DNA of 64,000 nucleotides from Mycobacterium sp. Root135 (GTDB lineage Bacteria; Actinomycetota; Actinomycetes; Mycobacteriales; Mycobacteriaceae): positions 1,137-65,136 of the forward strand of contig NZ_LMEZ01000005.1 of assembly GCF_001426545.1 (NCBI RefSeq), in the 5' to 3' direction. Below the pieces are notes generated by a model. The model saw only the letters and a program-made list of their open reading frames with translations, was not told the origin of the DNA and searched no databases. The first letter of the stretch is position 1, and each line of letters starts with the position of its first letter. A program made the translations under genes and the position numbers. Shown here one piece after another: positions 18,355 through 26,416 of this stretch.

Positions 18355-18807
18355 TCAGACCTCGGGCTCGGTGCGTCCCGCCATCGTCGTGAAGTCCTCC
18401 TGAACGATCTCGCCGTCCTGGTTGACGATCCAGCTCTTGAGGGTGAGCACGTCCGCACCGAACGCCCGCCGCAGCGAGTCGATGCGGATGCGACATCGCA
18501 GGACGTCCCCGGCCTTGATGGGAAGGAACATCTTCAGGCTCTGCTCGGCCTGGATGAGCCTCTCGTCGGTGATGACGATGTTCGCGTGGTCGAAGAACGC
18601 CATCTGGGCTCGGTATCCGAGGATCGAGATGAACGTCAGCGGAGCCAGGATCGCGTCGTGTCCGAGCGCCTGAGCTGCATCCTCGTCGTGATAGGCGGCG
18701 TCCTGGTTCTTCACCGCCACCGCGTACTGGCGGACTTCTTCACGTCCGACCACGAACGGCTCGGGATGCTCGTAGGTCATGCCGACGATGTCTGGGGACA
18801 GGGCCAT
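18355..18807 (-). CDS. HadA-like (3R)-hydroxyacyl-ACP dehydratase subunit
   Basis: A 150-residue MaoC-type hot-dog protein. It resembles mycobacterial HadA/HadC along its length: MALSPDIVGM at the start, EVRQYAVAVKNQDAAYHDEDAA, then ILAPLTFISILGYRAQ and a C-terminal EDFTTMAGR. HadA and HadC are the substrate-binding subunits that pair with catalytic HadB in FAS-II mycolate elongation. No hadB-type gene is next to it, and it lacks the rplmG-secE-type context of the main hadABC locus, so it is a paralogue that must find a partner in trans or act in another lipid pathway. The ATG at 18807 is chosen by alignment to the family N-terminus. Confidence 0.85.
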   Translation of the reverse strand: MALSPDIVGMTYEHPEPFVVGREEVRQYAVAVKNQDAAYHDEDAAQALGHDAILAPLTFISILGYRAQMAFFDHANIVITDERLIQAEQSLKMFLPIKAGDVLRCRIRIDSLRRAFGADVLTLKSWIVNQDGEIVQEDFTTMAGRTEPEV

Positions 18808-18868
18808 GGCTGACGAATGTAGCTGGTCGAATCCACCCAGTTCGCGAGTACGACCATCTGGGCGCATT

Positions 18869-18893
18869 GTTACAAGTCCGCGTTACGGGGTAA
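18869..18893 (+). promoter_or_regulatory. SigF-type promoter of the glycosyltransferase cluster
   Basis: GTTA (18869-18872), 15 nt, GGGTAA (18888-18893): one mismatch to the SigF consensus in the -35, with exact spacing. It directs transcription toward the GT4 gene at 18967, leaving a leader of about 65 nt. Confidence 0.65.
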
Positions 18894-18966
18894 GTACGCA
18901 CGGCCCGTTCCTTCCCCGGGCGAAAGGGCTGCGCATGATCGTCGTAAGACACCACCGGCTACCTGC

Positions 18967-20133
18967 ATGACGTCGCGCCTGCACATAGCGCTCATCGCTC
19001 ACAACCGGTTCCCCATCCGCCAACCGTTCGCCGGCGGCCTCGAGGCCCACGTCTGGCATCTGGCTCGCGCGCTCGCCGACGAGGGCCATCGCGTCACCCT
19101 GTTCGCCGACGCCAATTCGGACCTCGATTCCGAGGATCCCGGCCTGACGATCGCACCCTTGCCGCGCACCGCAGCCGCGGCCGTCCCCTTCCCGTTGCCA
19201 GGCGCGGTAAAGGAATCCGACCACCATGCGTTCCTCAATTTGATGCGGCACCTCGTCGACGAGAGCGCCCACGACATTGACGTCATCCACAACCACTGCC
19301 TTCATCACGTGCCGATCCATCTGGCACCGCGGTTGCGCACACCGATGCTGACCACCTTCCACACGCCGCCGTTCCCATGGCTCGAGTCCGCGATCGGTGC
19401 GACCGGCGGCGCGGGCTCCGCCTTCGCCGCGGTGAGCGGCTTCACGGCCGACACGTGGCGCCACGTCGTGGCCGACCGAATGCACGTGGTACCCAACGGC
19501 GTCGACCCGTCCCGGTGGCCGGCCGGCCCTGGCGGTGAGCATCTGGTGTGGTCCGGTCGGCTCACTCCTGAGAAGGGGACGCACCTCGCGATTGCGGCGG
19601 CGGCGGTGTCCGGACGTCGTCTGGTAATGGCGGGCCCCATCGGCAATGCGGACTACTTTCGCGAGGTCATCGCGCCCAAGTTGAATGAACGCGTCTGCTA
19701 CGCAGGACATCTCGATCAGCAGGAGTTGGCGACGTTGGTCGGAGGCGCGGCGGCTGCCCTGGTGACGCCGCTCTGGGACGAGCCCTACTGCCTGGTCGCC
19801 GCCGAGGCGGCCGCGTGTGGCACCCCCGTCGTCGCCTTCGCGCGCGGTGGAATCCCCGAGGTGATCGACGCCAAGAGTGGTCGCCTCGTCGCCCCCGGCG
19901 ACGTCTTCGCGATGGCAGCGGCGATCCCCGCGGCGGTGCTCCTGCCCCGAGACGGGGTGCGCGACAGTGCCATCGCCAGGTGCAGCGCCCGTTCCATGGT
20001 GACGCGCTACCTCGCCATCTATCGCGACCTCATCGACGAACGGAAGTCTGCCGACAATGATTGGCTACTACGTGCATCACCACGGTCGGGGGCATCTGGC
20101 CAGGGCGACCAGCATCTGCGCACACCTGCGTGA
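18967..20133 (+). CDS. GT4-family glycosyltransferase
   Basis: A 388-residue GT-B fold retaining glycosyltransferase. The N-terminal acceptor domain begins HIALIAHNRFPIRQPFAGGLEAHVWHLARAL; the donor domain has LVWSGRLTPEKGTHLAI (about 195-210) and the nucleotide-sugar site EAAACGTPVVAFARGGIPEVI (about 275-295), where the ExxxxG(T/M)PV segment is the GT4 mark. No membrane segment, so cytosolic or peripheral. Donor and acceptor unknown. Its last 77 nt overlap the next gene in another frame, which is unusually long. It is the first gene of a three-glycosyltransferase operon behind a SigF-type promoter. Confidence 0.85.
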   Translation: MTSRLHIALIAHNRFPIRQPFAGGLEAHVWHLARALADEGHRVTLFADANSDLDSEDPGLTIAPLPRTAAAAVPFPLPGAVKESDHHAFLNLMRHLVDESAHDIDVIHNHCLHHVPIHLAPRLRTPMLTTFHTPPFPWLESAIGATGGAGSAFAAVSGFTADTWRHVVADRMHVVPNGVDPSRWPAGPGGEHLVWSGRLTPEKGTHLAIAAAAVSGRRLVMAGPIGNADYFREVIAPKLNERVCYAGHLDQQELATLVGGAAAALVTPLWDEPYCLVAAEAAACGTPVVAFARGGIPEVIDAKSGRLVAPGDVFAMAAAIPAAVLLPRDGVRDSAIARCSARSMVTRYLAIYRDLIDERKSADNDWLLRASPRSGASGQGDQHLRTPA

Positions 20134-21043
20134 GCCCGTCACCATCCTGTCGTCACTCGCGGTCCCCGAGCGGCCAGGGGTCTCGGCGGTTCGGCTCCGG
20201 CGCGACGACGAAGGCACCACTGCCGCCGGGGCCGACGCAGGAGGGGCACTGCACTGGGCACCCCTGCACGACGCGGGCCTTCGCGAACGCATGGCCATGA
20301 TCACCGAGTGGGTCTCGACCCACCGACCGCGGGTGATGGTGGTCGACGTGTCGGTCGAGGTGACGCTGTTGGTGCGCTTGCTCGGCGTCCCCGTCGTCGT
20401 GGTGGCCATGCCCGGCGACCGGACCGACCTCCCTCACGAATTGGCCTATGGCACGGCGGAACACATCGTGGCGGCGTGGCCGCAAAAGCTCTACGAGCCA
20501 CCGTGGTTGGTGCAGCACTCCCGGAAGACGACCTACGTCGGCGGCATCAGCCGCTTCGGCGGTCGCCGACGGCCATCGCCTCCCGCGCGGGACCGCCCAA
20601 GCATTCTGGTGCTCAACGGATCTGGTGGTGCCGACCTGACGACTGACACGGTAGATCGTTGTGCTGCAGCACATCCCGAGTTCTCGTGGACGACGCTTGG
20701 CGTGAAGGGCGGCCCATGGGTTGAGGACCCCTGGCCCGCGTTGTGCGCGGCCGACGTGGTGGTCTCGTCAGCGGGCCAGAGTTCCGTCGCCGACATCGCC
20801 ACGGCGGGGCGGCCTGCGATCATCGTCGCCCAGGACCGGCCGTTCGCCGAACAGCGGGCCACCGCAGGGGCCTTGCACCGCGCGGGACTTGCGGTGGTAC
20901 GACCCCAATGGCCCGACCTCGCGGACTGGCCCCACCTCGTCGACGACGCACGCGCCCTTGGCTCGGACGTCTGGGACCGATGGCAGACGTCCCATTCGGC
21001 GGCACGGGCGGCTGCGCTGATCGACCAGGCGGCCGCGTCGTGA
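20057..21043 (+). CDS. MurG/GT28-like glycosyltransferase
   Basis: A 328-residue GT-B protein. It opens MIGYYVHHHGRGHLARATSI, the glycine-rich first loop of MurG/UGT-type transferases (GHxxR), and the C-terminal half carries DVVVSSAGQSSVADIATAGRPAIIVAQDRPFAEQ (residues about 235-265), equivalent to the donor-binding SGxxSxxE...P segment. VLNGSGGAD marks the domain border. It may act on a lipid-linked or small-molecule acceptor; sugar unknown. The ATG at 20057 lies inside the preceding gene, and the stop overlaps the next start by 4 nt (GTGA). Confidence 0.75.
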   Translation: MIGYYVHHHGRGHLARATSICAHLREPVTILSSLAVPERPGVSAVRLRRDDEGTTAAGADAGGALHWAPLHDAGLRERMAMITEWVSTHRPRVMVVDVSVEVTLLVRLLGVPVVVVAMPGDRTDLPHELAYGTAEHIVAAWPQKLYEPPWLVQHSRKTTYVGGISRFGGRRRPSPPARDRPSILVLNGSGGADLTTDTVDRCAAAHPEFSWTTLGVKGGPWVEDPWPALCAADVVVSSAGQSSVADIATAGRPAIIVAQDRPFAEQRATAGALHRAGLAVVRPQWPDLADWPHLVDDARALGSDVWDRWQTSHSAARAAALIDQAAAS

Positions 21044-21891
21044 AGACCTCGATCGTGACGGCCGTCCGCGGTCGCGCCACACACCTCTCCAGGCAGTTGG
21101 AAGGCGTTGACCGCAGCGACATTCGGGCCGACCGTCACGTCGTGGTGGCGGTCGACGACGACCACGCGCTCCAGACGGTACGCAGCCGCGACGACCGGAC
21201 GCTCGGAGTTCCGCTACGGACGGGTTCGGCGCGCATCCCGATGGCAGCGGCCCGCAATCTCGGCGCCCAGGTGGCGATCGACGAGGGCGCCGAGTTGCTC
21301 GTCTTCCTGGACGTGGACTGCATCCCCGCGCCCGAGATGCTCACCCACTACCTTGCCGCGGCACACGATCCCGCGCACGCCGGTGCGTTGCTCTGTGGAC
21401 CCGTCACCTATCTGCCACCCCCTGGCACCGACGGGTACGACGTGCAACGCCTGTCCACCCTCGCCGATCCCCATCCGGCCCGACCCGCTCCGCCGGCCGG
21501 CGTCACCGAGAAAGGCGCGGAGTACGAACTCTTCTGGTCGCTGTCGTTCGCCGTCACCACGTCGGTCTGGCAGCGCGTCGGCGGTTTCTGCACCGACTAC
21601 ACGGGCTACGGCGGAGAAGACACCGACTACGCGCAACGCGCAGCCGCCCAATCGGTGGGGCTGCGGTGGGTCGGCGGCGCCCACGCGTTCCACCAGTTCC
21701 ACCCGATCTCCGATCCGCCGGTCGAGCACCTGCGGGACATCGTGACCAACGCCGTCACGTTCCACCGATACTGGGGGTGGTGGCCGATGCGAGGGTGGCT
21801 CGACGCCTTCGAAGAACGGGGCCTGATCTCGCGCGACGCCGACGGCACCCCTCGGATCGAACAAGAACCCCTTGACCTCGGTTCCGTTTGA
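21040..21891 (+). CDS. GT2-family glycosyltransferase
   Basis: A 283-residue GT-A transferase. It begins KTSIVTAVRGRATHLSRQL; the metal-binding DxD-type motif is in LVFLDVDCIPAPEML (about residue 93); and the C-terminal acceptor region has GGFCTDYTGYGGEDTDYAQRA (the ED motif of the catalytic base) followed by a HQFHP histidine pattern. No membrane helices, so it works in the cytosol. Together with the two upstream enzymes it could build a short glycan on one acceptor. The GTG start at 21040 is translationally coupled to the upstream stop. Confidence 0.85.
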   Translation: MKTSIVTAVRGRATHLSRQLEGVDRSDIRADRHVVVAVDDDHALQTVRSRDDRTLGVPLRTGSARIPMAAARNLGAQVAIDEGAELLVFLDVDCIPAPEMLTHYLAAAHDPAHAGALLCGPVTYLPPPGTDGYDVQRLSTLADPHPARPAPPAGVTEKGAEYELFWSLSFAVTTSVWQRVGGFCTDYTGYGGEDTDYAQRAAAQSVGLRWVGGAHAFHQFHPISDPPVEHLRDIVTNAVTFHRYWGWWPMRGWLDAFEERGLISRDADGTPRIEQEPLDLGSV

Positions 21892-21919
21892 CGTGCTCCG
21901 GGTGGGGGCACCCTCCCAT

Positions 21920-22603
21920 GTGTCCCAATCGACGAATCACGACCTCGCCATGCGGATGGCCGAGATGTCGAGAAATCTGGTGCCCAAGCCCAGCTTGGAC
22001 ACCATTCTCGAAGAGGTCACCGCGGCCGCCGTAGACCTCATTCCAGGGGTGGACACCGCAGGCATTCTGTTGCTGGAACGGGGCGGCAAGTTTCGGTCGA
22101 TCGCCACCACCTCGGAACTCCCCCACCAACTCGACATCCTCCAGGTGACGTTTCAGGAGGGTCCGTGCGTTCAGGCCGCCCTGGCCGACACGGTGGTCCG
22201 CACCGACGACTTCCGGCAAGAGACGCGGTGGCCGCAGTATTCGCCGGCCGTCGTCGAAATCGGCGTGCTCAGCGGGTTGTCGTTCAAGTTGTACACCGCC
22301 GAGCGCACAGCGGGTGCGCTCAACCTGTTCGGATTCGAACCGACGACGTGGGATTCCAACGCCGAGACGGTGGGCACCATCCTGGCCGCCCATGCCGCCG
22401 CGGCCATCGTCGCGACGCAAACGCAAAGCCAGCTCAACGCCGCCCTGCTGAGCCGAGACCGCATCGGTCAGGCCAAGGGCATCATCATGGAACGGTTCAA
22501 CGTCGACGCCGTGCGCGCGTTCAACATGATGCGTCAGCTGAGCCAGGAGAGCAACGTCAAACTGACGGACATCGCTCAGCGCGTCATCGACAGCGAAGCG
22601 TAG
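21920..22603 (+). CDS. GAF-ANTAR antiterminator protein
   Basis: A 227-residue regulator with an N-terminal GAF sensor domain (about 25-160: LIPGVDTAGILLLERGGKF, FQEGPCVQAA, GVLSGLSFKLY) and a C-terminal ANTAR RNA-binding domain (about 170-225: NAALLSRDRIGQAKGIIMERFNVD, MMRQLSQESNVKLTDIAQRVI). ANTAR proteins bind paired RNA hairpins and prevent transcription termination. The mycobacterial GAF-ANTAR type is common and its ligands are mostly unknown. A TTG at 21872 would overlap the upstream gene; GTG 21920 has GGTGGGGG upstream and is chosen. Convergent with the methyltransferase gene. Confidence 0.88.
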   Translation: MSQSTNHDLAMRMAEMSRNLVPKPSLDTILEEVTAAAVDLIPGVDTAGILLLERGGKFRSIATTSELPHQLDILQVTFQEGPCVQAALADTVVRTDDFRQETRWPQYSPAVVEIGVLSGLSFKLYTAERTAGALNLFGFEPTTWDSNAETVGTILAAHAAAAIVATQTQSQLNAALLSRDRIGQAKGIIMERFNVDAVRAFNMMRQLSQESNVKLTDIAQRVIDSEA

Positions 22604-22634
22604 TCGGTTCGAAACCGGCTCCAGACACCGAGAT

Positions 22635-23339
22635 TCAGGCCAGGTCGCCCCTGATCACGGCCAACCTCTCCCGCCGTCTGCCGACATCGAGAAGCCCGAT
22701 GCGTTCCAGCCACTGCGCCCGGGCCGTCAGCACCGGACCAAACGGAATCCAGCGCTGCGCAACCACTTCAGCCCGGAGCCCGGCCTCGCGCAACCCGTCG
22801 ATGGTGAGGTCAACGTCGGCGAACTCCGAATGGACGATGAAGATCGATCCGCCGTCGACCAACAGCTCGGGGGCACGCTGGCACAGCGGGTCCAGAATCC
22901 GGCGACCGTCCCGGCCGGCGTTCCATGCCGTCGACGGGCCCGCTTCGTCTGGGACCACGCCGTCGTCGGCACCGTCGGCGAACGGCACATAGGGCGGGTT
23001 GCACGTCACGACGTCGAACGCCTCGAATTCGATTGCGCGCGTCCATGATCCGCGGTGCACCTTGACGTCGAGGCCGCTGGCCGCGGCGTTGCGCCTCGCG
23101 CACGACACGGCGACGGGGCTCATCTCGAACGCTGCCACCGATGCGGCGCCCTGCTCCGCGGCGGCCAATGCGACGACGCCGCTGCCCGAACACAGGTCTG
23201 CGACGCGACGTCCGACGGATCGGCCGGACGTTCGCAGCGCGTCGACGAGAAGGGCCGAGTCCTCCTGCGGCGGATACACTCCGGCCGGCACGTGGATCGG
23301 GGATCGGTCGACCAGTTCATCGGTGAAGATCGTGCTCAC
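22635..23339 (-). CDS. HemK-like SAM-dependent methyltransferase
   Basis: A 234-residue class I methyltransferase. The SAM-binding loop is VADLCSGSGVVALAAAE (about residues 47-63), the acidic residue follows in VAAFEMSP, and the catalytic tetrapeptide NPPY appears in VVTCNPPYVPF (about 116), as in enzymes that methylate glutamine (PrmC, HemK2) or amino groups of nucleobases. IHVPAGVYPPQEDSALL at the N-terminus resembles the HemK2/Trm112-partner branch. It is therefore likely to modify a protein glutamine or a small molecule; substrate unproven. GTG 23339 has GGAG at 7 nt; ATG 23357 is an alternative. Confidence 0.8.
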   Translation of the reverse strand: MSTIFTDELVDRSPIHVPAGVYPPQEDSALLVDALRTSGRSVGRRVADLCSGSGVVALAAAEQGAASVAAFEMSPVAVSCARRNAAASGLDVKVHRGSWTRAIEFEAFDVVTCNPPYVPFADGADDGVVPDEAGPSTAWNAGRDGRRILDPLCQRAPELLVDGGSIFIVHSEFADVDLTIDGLREAGLRAEVVAQRWIPFGPVLTARAQWLERIGLLDVGRRRERLAVIRGDLA

Positions 23340-23447
23340 TGTGGTGCTCCGTCGCATCTTTGGGGGCGGTGTTCGCAACATGCCCCGTCCCGCGGCGTTC
23401 AATCATCGGATCACCGACGAATTCTCGGGTGTGCCAACCGCAGGAGC

Positions 23448-23472
23448 GTTAGTTCGACGCCATTGCGGGTAA
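23448..23472 (+). promoter_or_regulatory. SigF-type promoter of the SQR-like gene
   Basis: GTTA (23448-23451), 15 nt, GGGTAA (23467-23472). The ATG at 23482 is only 9 nt past the -10, so the leader would be about 3 nt or absent. Confidence 0.65.
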
Positions 23473-23481
23473 GACCCCTCG

Positions 23482-24699
23482 ATGGCCGCCTCGCACCCCG
23501 ACGTCGACGCGACGGCCGACGTCGTCGTCATCGGCGGCGGCAACGCAGGGATCAGCGCCGCCGCGCGACTCATCCGGCGGGGCATCACCGACGTCACGGT
23601 GGTGGAACCGCAAGCCGTACACACCTACCGCCCGCTGCTGTCCTACGTCAGCGGCGGCCAGGCCAGTATGCGCAGCGCGGAACGCACGCAGCGATCGGTG
23701 ACGCCGAAGGGGTGCACGTGGGTTCGCGATCACGCGGTCTCCGTCGACGCGGTCGAGCGCGTGGTGCGGTGTGCCTCCGGGCGCAGCCTTCGATACCGCG
23801 ACCTCGTCCTGGCCACCGGCCTCGTCCCCGACACCGACGCGCTTCCCGGCATCGACGCGGCCATGGACTCCCCCGCGGTCACCAGCAATTATCTGGACGC
23901 GGCCGAGAAGACGTGGAAACTGGTGCAGCGCATGCCCGCCGGTGGTCGCGCGATTTTCACCGTGCCCCGGCCGCCGGTGAGTTGTACGGGGACGACGGTC
24001 AAACCGTTGTTCCTGGCCGCGGCCCACTGGAAGCGCACCGGCCTGCTGCCTGGCGTCGACGTCACGTTGCTCGTCGACCGTCCGAGGATCCTGGATGCAC
24101 CGGATCTCGACGTCAAGATTCGTCGCGAGTTGCGCGAGCTGGGGGTTCGGGTGTTGTACGACACTGCCGTCACCGGGCTGTTCCCCGACGAGCATCACGT
24201 CACCGCGACCGATCGACGCGACGGCACCGTCCGGCCACTGGCCTACGACCTGCTGCACCTGGTGCCGCCCTTTCGGGGACCGCAGTGGCTGGTGGATTCT
24301 GGATTGGCGACCGCCGAGGGTGCCGGCCTCGCCGACGTCGACCCGAGGACCTTCCGGCACCGCACCCATGCCGACGTGTGGGGGGTCGGGGACGGGGCGA
24401 GCGTCGAGACCGACCCGTCAGGAGGCGCCCTGCGGCGCCAAATCGCGATCCTGGTCGACAACGTGGTGGCCGCGCGCGGCGGTGCCGCCGCGATCGCCGA
24501 ATACGACGGCTACACCGTGGCCCCCGTCGCCACCGACGCACACCACCTCATCGCGGGCGAGTTCACCCGCACCGGCGCGCTCGCCTCGCCGCTGCCGCGG
24601 TTCATGGATCCCGTGAAGCCGCGGCGCTCGGCGTGGGCGTTCGACCGCTACGGCCTGCCGCAGATCTACTGGAACCTGCTTCTGCGCGGCAGACTCTGA
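23482..24699 (+). CDS. SQR-like FAD-dependent oxidoreductase
   Basis: A 405-residue two-dinucleotide-binding flavoprotein resembling sulfide:quinone oxidoreductase and type II NADH dehydrogenases. The FAD loop is VVVIGGGNAGISAAARL (residues about 13-29); VLATGLVPDTD is the conserved hinge (about 113); THADVWGVGDGASV (about 293) is the second FAD contact; and the C-terminal MDPVKPRRSAWAFDRYGLPQIYWNLLLRGR is typical of SQR membrane-attachment ends. A redox-active cysteine is present in PPVSCTGTT (about 171). The second and third SQR cysteines are not clear, so sulfide activity is uncertain. The SigF-type promoter suggests use in stationary phase or stress. Confidence 0.8.
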   Translation: MAASHPDVDATADVVVIGGGNAGISAAARLIRRGITDVTVVEPQAVHTYRPLLSYVSGGQASMRSAERTQRSVTPKGCTWVRDHAVSVDAVERVVRCASGRSLRYRDLVLATGLVPDTDALPGIDAAMDSPAVTSNYLDAAEKTWKLVQRMPAGGRAIFTVPRPPVSCTGTTVKPLFLAAAHWKRTGLLPGVDVTLLVDRPRILDAPDLDVKIRRELRELGVRVLYDTAVTGLFPDEHHVTATDRRDGTVRPLAYDLLHLVPPFRGPQWLVDSGLATAEGAGLADVDPRTFRHRTHADVWGVGDGASVETDPSGGALRRQIAILVDNVVAARGGAAAIAEYDGYTVAPVATDAHHLIAGEFTRTGALASPLPRFMDPVKPRRSAWAFDRYGLPQIYWNLLLRGRL

Positions 24700-24715
24700 C
24701 GTCGACGACATCTTC

Positions 24716-24740
24716 GGTTGACCCGACGGTCGCCGGGTAA
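24716..24740 (+). promoter_or_regulatory. SigF-type promoter of the SnoaL-like gene
   Basis: GGTT (24716-24719), 15 nt, GGGTAA (24735-24740). The ATG at 24750 lies 9 nt after the -10, again predicting an almost leaderless message. The -35 has one to two mismatches. Confidence 0.5.
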
Positions 24741-24749
24741 GGGCACCTC

Positions 24750-25139
24750 ATGGATGATCTGACACAGAAGTTCGTGAACGCCCTCGGCGAATTGCACCGA
24801 GGCGACGACGTCGAACCGCTGGTGGCGCTGTTCTCCGACGACGCCACCCTCAACAAGGCCGGCATGCCACACGGGCAGAGCGGCAAGGACGGTGCGCGTA
24901 CGTTCTGGGAGCAGTACCGGCGTGTATTCGGGGACATCGATTCGACATTTCACAATGTCGTCGCCGGAGACGGCGTCGCCTTCCTGGAGTGGACGTCGAC
25001 TGGCACGTTGAGCGACGGTTCGGCGTTCAGTTACGACGGCGTGAGTGTGCTCGAGTCCGGCGGTGACGAGATCGAAGCGTTCCGCACCTTCTACGACACC
25101 GCGGCCTTCCTGGAGAAGCAGAGCGCGATCCGCTCGTAG
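24750..25139 (+). CDS. SnoaL/NTF2-like small protein
   Basis: A 129-residue cone-shaped alpha+beta-barrel protein of the SnoaL/NTF2-like superfamily. It starts LTQKFVNALGELHRGDDVEPLVALFSDDATLNKAG, the usual helix-helix-strand entry, and continues with FWEQYRRVFGDIDSTFHNVVAGDGVAFLEW and FSYDGVSVLE. Members act as isomerases, cyclases or ligand binders; no active-site set can be read here with certainty. It follows the SQR-like gene by 50 nt and has its own SigF-type promoter. A strong hairpin terminator follows. Confidence 0.75.
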   Translation: MDDLTQKFVNALGELHRGDDVEPLVALFSDDATLNKAGMPHGQSGKDGARTFWEQYRRVFGDIDSTFHNVVAGDGVAFLEWTSTGTLSDGSAFSYDGVSVLESGGDEIEAFRTFYDTAAFLEKQSAIRS

Positions 25140-25154
25140 CTTGCTTTCCACCAA

Positions 25155-25185
25155 AGAGCCCCATTCCCAACGGGAATGGGGCTCT
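25155..25185. terminator. Bidirectional terminator hairpin
   Basis: AGAGCCCCATTCCC (25155-25168) and GGGAATGGGGCTCT (25172-25185) form a perfect 14-bp stem with an AAC loop between two convergent genes (SnoaL-like and VOC). Confidence 0.85.
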
Positions 25186-25201
25186 CGGGCGGCCGCCGAC
25201 G

Positions 25202-25558
25202 TCACTCCGACGGCGGCTCGAACAGCTGAAGGTCGTTGCCTTCGGAGTCCTTGAACGCCGCGATGCGGCCCCACGGATGCTCACTGACTTCGCCGACGAA
25301 CGTCACACCCGCGTCGGTGAGGCGGACGAGCTCGTCGTACAGGGTGCCGTCGGGCTGCAGCGTGAGCACTGCCCCGCCGGTGTGCTCCCCGTGGGTTTCC
25401 TCGCGGCCGTTGAGTCCGATCGACACCCCGTTGGCGTCGAGCTCGGACCAGTCGTCGCCCTCGCTCTTGACCTTCAGACCGAGAGTCTCGCCGTAGAACT
25501 TCAGTGCCCGACCCATGTCTTCGACGGGCATCCACACCGTCGCAACGCCACTAGCCAT
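25202..25558 (-). CDS. VOC (glyoxalase/bleomycin-resistance fold) protein
   Basis: A 118-residue single-domain protein of two beta-alpha-beta-beta-beta units: VWMPVEDMGRALKFYGETLGLKV opens the first; VRLTDAGVTFVGEVSEHPWGRIAAFKDSEGNDLQLFEP closes the second. The final E of LQLFE is the usual metal ligand. Members are metal-dependent isomerases, dioxygenases or drug-binding proteins; the role here is open. ATG 25558 has a GGAGGAAT Shine-Dalgarno at good spacing. A SigF-like promoter lies 42 nt upstream. Confidence 0.8.
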   Translation of the reverse strand: MASGVATVWMPVEDMGRALKFYGETLGLKVKSEGDDWSELDANGVSIGLNGREETHGEHTGGAVLTLQPDGTLYDELVRLTDAGVTFVGEVSEHPWGRIAAFKDSEGNDLQLFEPPSE

Positions 25559-25599
25559 AATTCCTCCGCTCGATGATTCCCGTTGAACCGTCAGCTTCC

Positions 25600-25624
25600 T
25601 TACCCGGTGCTGCGGGGGCTACAC
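25600..25624 (-). promoter_or_regulatory. SigF-like promoter of the VOC gene
   Basis: Minus strand GTGT (25624-25621), 15 nt, GGGTAA (25605-25600): consensus -10 and spacing, one mismatch in the -35. The leader to the ATG is about 35 nt. Confidence 0.6.
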
Positions 25625-25740
25625 CCGTCGCGACGGACCAGCTTTCATTGAGCGGCAACGCATTCCCGTGGCGGGGCGCTCTCCAGGAAAGACCCTTTGG
25701 GGTGGTCCGGATACACCCTTAGGGCGGTAATGTCGGCGAT

Positions 25741-26409
25741 GTGTCGTCATCTGCGAAGCGTCCGATCACCGTTGCGCTGGTCGACGACTACGACGTGGTG
25801 GTGATGGGTGTTGCCAACATGTTCGACAACTACCGCGACCGGATCGTCGTGGCCGAACTCGACGCCACGATGGGCGTCAGCGACGACGTCGACGTCGTCC
25901 TCTACGACTCGTTCGCCCAGCCGGAGTCCGACCACCACGAGATCGGTGTGCTCGTCGCGAATCCACATGCTCGCCGAGTCGTGGTGTACACGTGGAACTT
26001 TCATCCCGATCTCATCGAGAGCGCCAAACGGCACGGGGCGCACGGGTACCTGTCGAAGACACTTCCTGCACGGGACCTCGTCGCCGCGCTGGAGGCCGTC
26101 CACGCCGGCGAATTGGTCGTCAGCGACGCGCCGGCGCGGACCAAGACCGCGGTCGGCCTGGACTGGCCTGGCCGCGGTGAGGGGTTGAGCGACCGGGAGT
26201 CGGAGATCCTGGCGCTCATCACGCAGGGCAAGAGCAACGCCGAGGTGGCGGCCTTGACCTACCTGAGTCCCAACACCGTCAAGTCCTACATTCGGACCAT
26301 CTACCGCAAGATCGACGTCGACAGCCGGACCAAGGCCGTGCTGTGGGGCGTCAAGCACGGCTTCACCCCCGACCACAACCGCATCGAGCACTGGAAGGGC
26401 GGGCCGTAG
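25741..26409 (+). CDS. LuxR/NarL-type response regulator
   Basis: A 222-residue DNA-binding regulator. The receiver domain (about 8-125) has the acidic pair in VALVDDYDVVVMG, a candidate phospho-Asp in DVVLYDSFAQ (about residue 60) and the late Lys in HGYLSKTLPARD. The C-terminal LuxR helix-turn-helix (about 150-210) is GLSDRESEILALITQGKSNAEVAALTYLSPNTVKSYIRTIYRKI. The phospho-acceptor loop lacks the usual hydrophobic LDLxMP, so it may be atypical in signalling. No kinase gene is adjacent. GTG 25741 starts the frame. Downstream SDR is convergent, 7 nt away. Confidence 0.85.
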   Translation: MSSSAKRPITVALVDDYDVVVMGVANMFDNYRDRIVVAELDATMGVSDDVDVVLYDSFAQPESDHHEIGVLVANPHARRVVVYTWNFHPDLIESAKRHGAHGYLSKTLPARDLVAALEAVHAGELVVSDAPARTKTAVGLDWPGRGEGLSDRESEILALITQGKSNAEVAALTYLSPNTVKSYIRTIYRKIDVDSRTKAVLWGVKHGFTPDHNRIEHWKGGP

Positions 26410-26416
26410 GCGTCGG

